Source: an uncultured Clostridia bacterium (GTDB lineage: Bacteria; Bacillota_A; Clostridia; TANB77; CAG-508). From it: a stretch of DNA of 9,179 bases. Position 1 is the first letter of the stretch. Each line of letters begins with the position of its first letter. Positions 9,040 to 9,179 of this stretch are shown in pieces. Below the pieces are notes generated by a model. That model ran no database searches. It was not told the origin of the DNA and saw nothing but the letters and a program-made list of their open reading frames with translations. The stretch is from the NCBI GenBank assembly GCA_948852375.1, contig CAQOYX010000061.1, forward strand, positions 1-9,179. The letters are read 5' to 3'. Position numbers and translations under genes: made by a program.

Positions 9040-9179
9040 CAAAAAACTTCGCTCATAAAATAAGGGCGAAGTTTAACTCACGATACCACCTTAATTATTA
9101 TATTTCTATAATATCTTAATAGCCTATAACGTGGCTTATGCGAAAATGTTTACTACAATTTCAACATATTAACTCCAAA
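9040..9179 (-). promoter_or_regulatory. T-box leader, 3' half (antiterminator and terminator), for the valS operon
   Basis: The minus strand carries AAGGTGGTATCGTGAG (complement of 9077-9092), close to the T-box consensus AGGGTGGNACCGCG, and the matching CCTT partner inside the terminator's 5' side, so the antiterminator AAGG...CCTT and the terminator are mutually exclusive. The TGGT of the T-box bulge pairs with an uncharged tRNA ending in ACCA, which fits the A73 discriminator of tRNA-Val. A small hairpin AGCC...GGCT (9121-9136) sits where stem III is expected. Stem I with the specifier codon lies beyond the window, so a valine GUN codon is predicted but not seen. Confidence 0.88.
9041..9073 (-). 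terminator. T-box intrinsic terminator
   Basis: 8-bp stem AACTTCGC (9045-9052) with GCGAAGTT (9066-9073) and a 13-nt loop, followed on the minus strand by TTTTTT. It stops transcription unless uncharged tRNA stabilises the competing antiterminator. Confidence 0.9.

Overview
The window comes from a low-GC Bacillota genome, most likely a clostridial or gut-associated uncultured lineage. The evidence is strong A/T bias, AGA-dominated arginine codons, purine-rich AGGAGG-type ribosome binding sites, and a T-box leader ahead of a valyl-tRNA synthetase gene. Every gene I can support lies on the minus strand, so the text reads from right to left in transcription order.

Right part (9179 to 5873): the 3' half of a T-box leader with its terminator, then a 67-residue protein of unknown function that overlaps the start of valS by 11 nt, then valS itself. 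Between valS and pgsA is a GC-rich, highly base-paired 130-nt element that looks like a structured RNA or a small inverted-repeat element; a 27-codon reading frame with a good ribosome binding site overlaps it. Middle part (5872 to 2595): pgsA (phosphatidylglycerophosphate synthase), ligA (NAD-dependent DNA ligase), a MazG-like nucleotide pyrophosphohydrolase and an 82-residue unknown protein, the last three in a tight operon. Left part (2594 to 1): a 500-nt region with repeated GGACATA-type words, a winged-helix protein resembling replication-relaxation proteins, then an SMC/ABC-type ATPase with its own promoter, followed by the start of a HAD-family hydrolase that runs off the window.

The main observation is that two essential housekeeping genes, valS and ligA, are not open in one frame. 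valS needs one +1 shift and ligA needs two. All three shift points coincide with an in-frame CGG codon, and in each case skipping the C and reading the overlapping GGN as glycine restores the family sequence, giving 893 and 665 residues, normal full lengths. I searched all CGG trinucleotides on the coding strand: inside genes there are nine, six out of frame (harmless) and three in frame, and the three in-frame ones are exactly the three shift sites. No gene in the window uses CGG as an ordinary arginine codon. The simplest reading is that CGG is an unassigned or specially decoded codon in this organism and triggers +1 frameshifting (or four-base CGGN decoding as glycine), not that both genes are broken.
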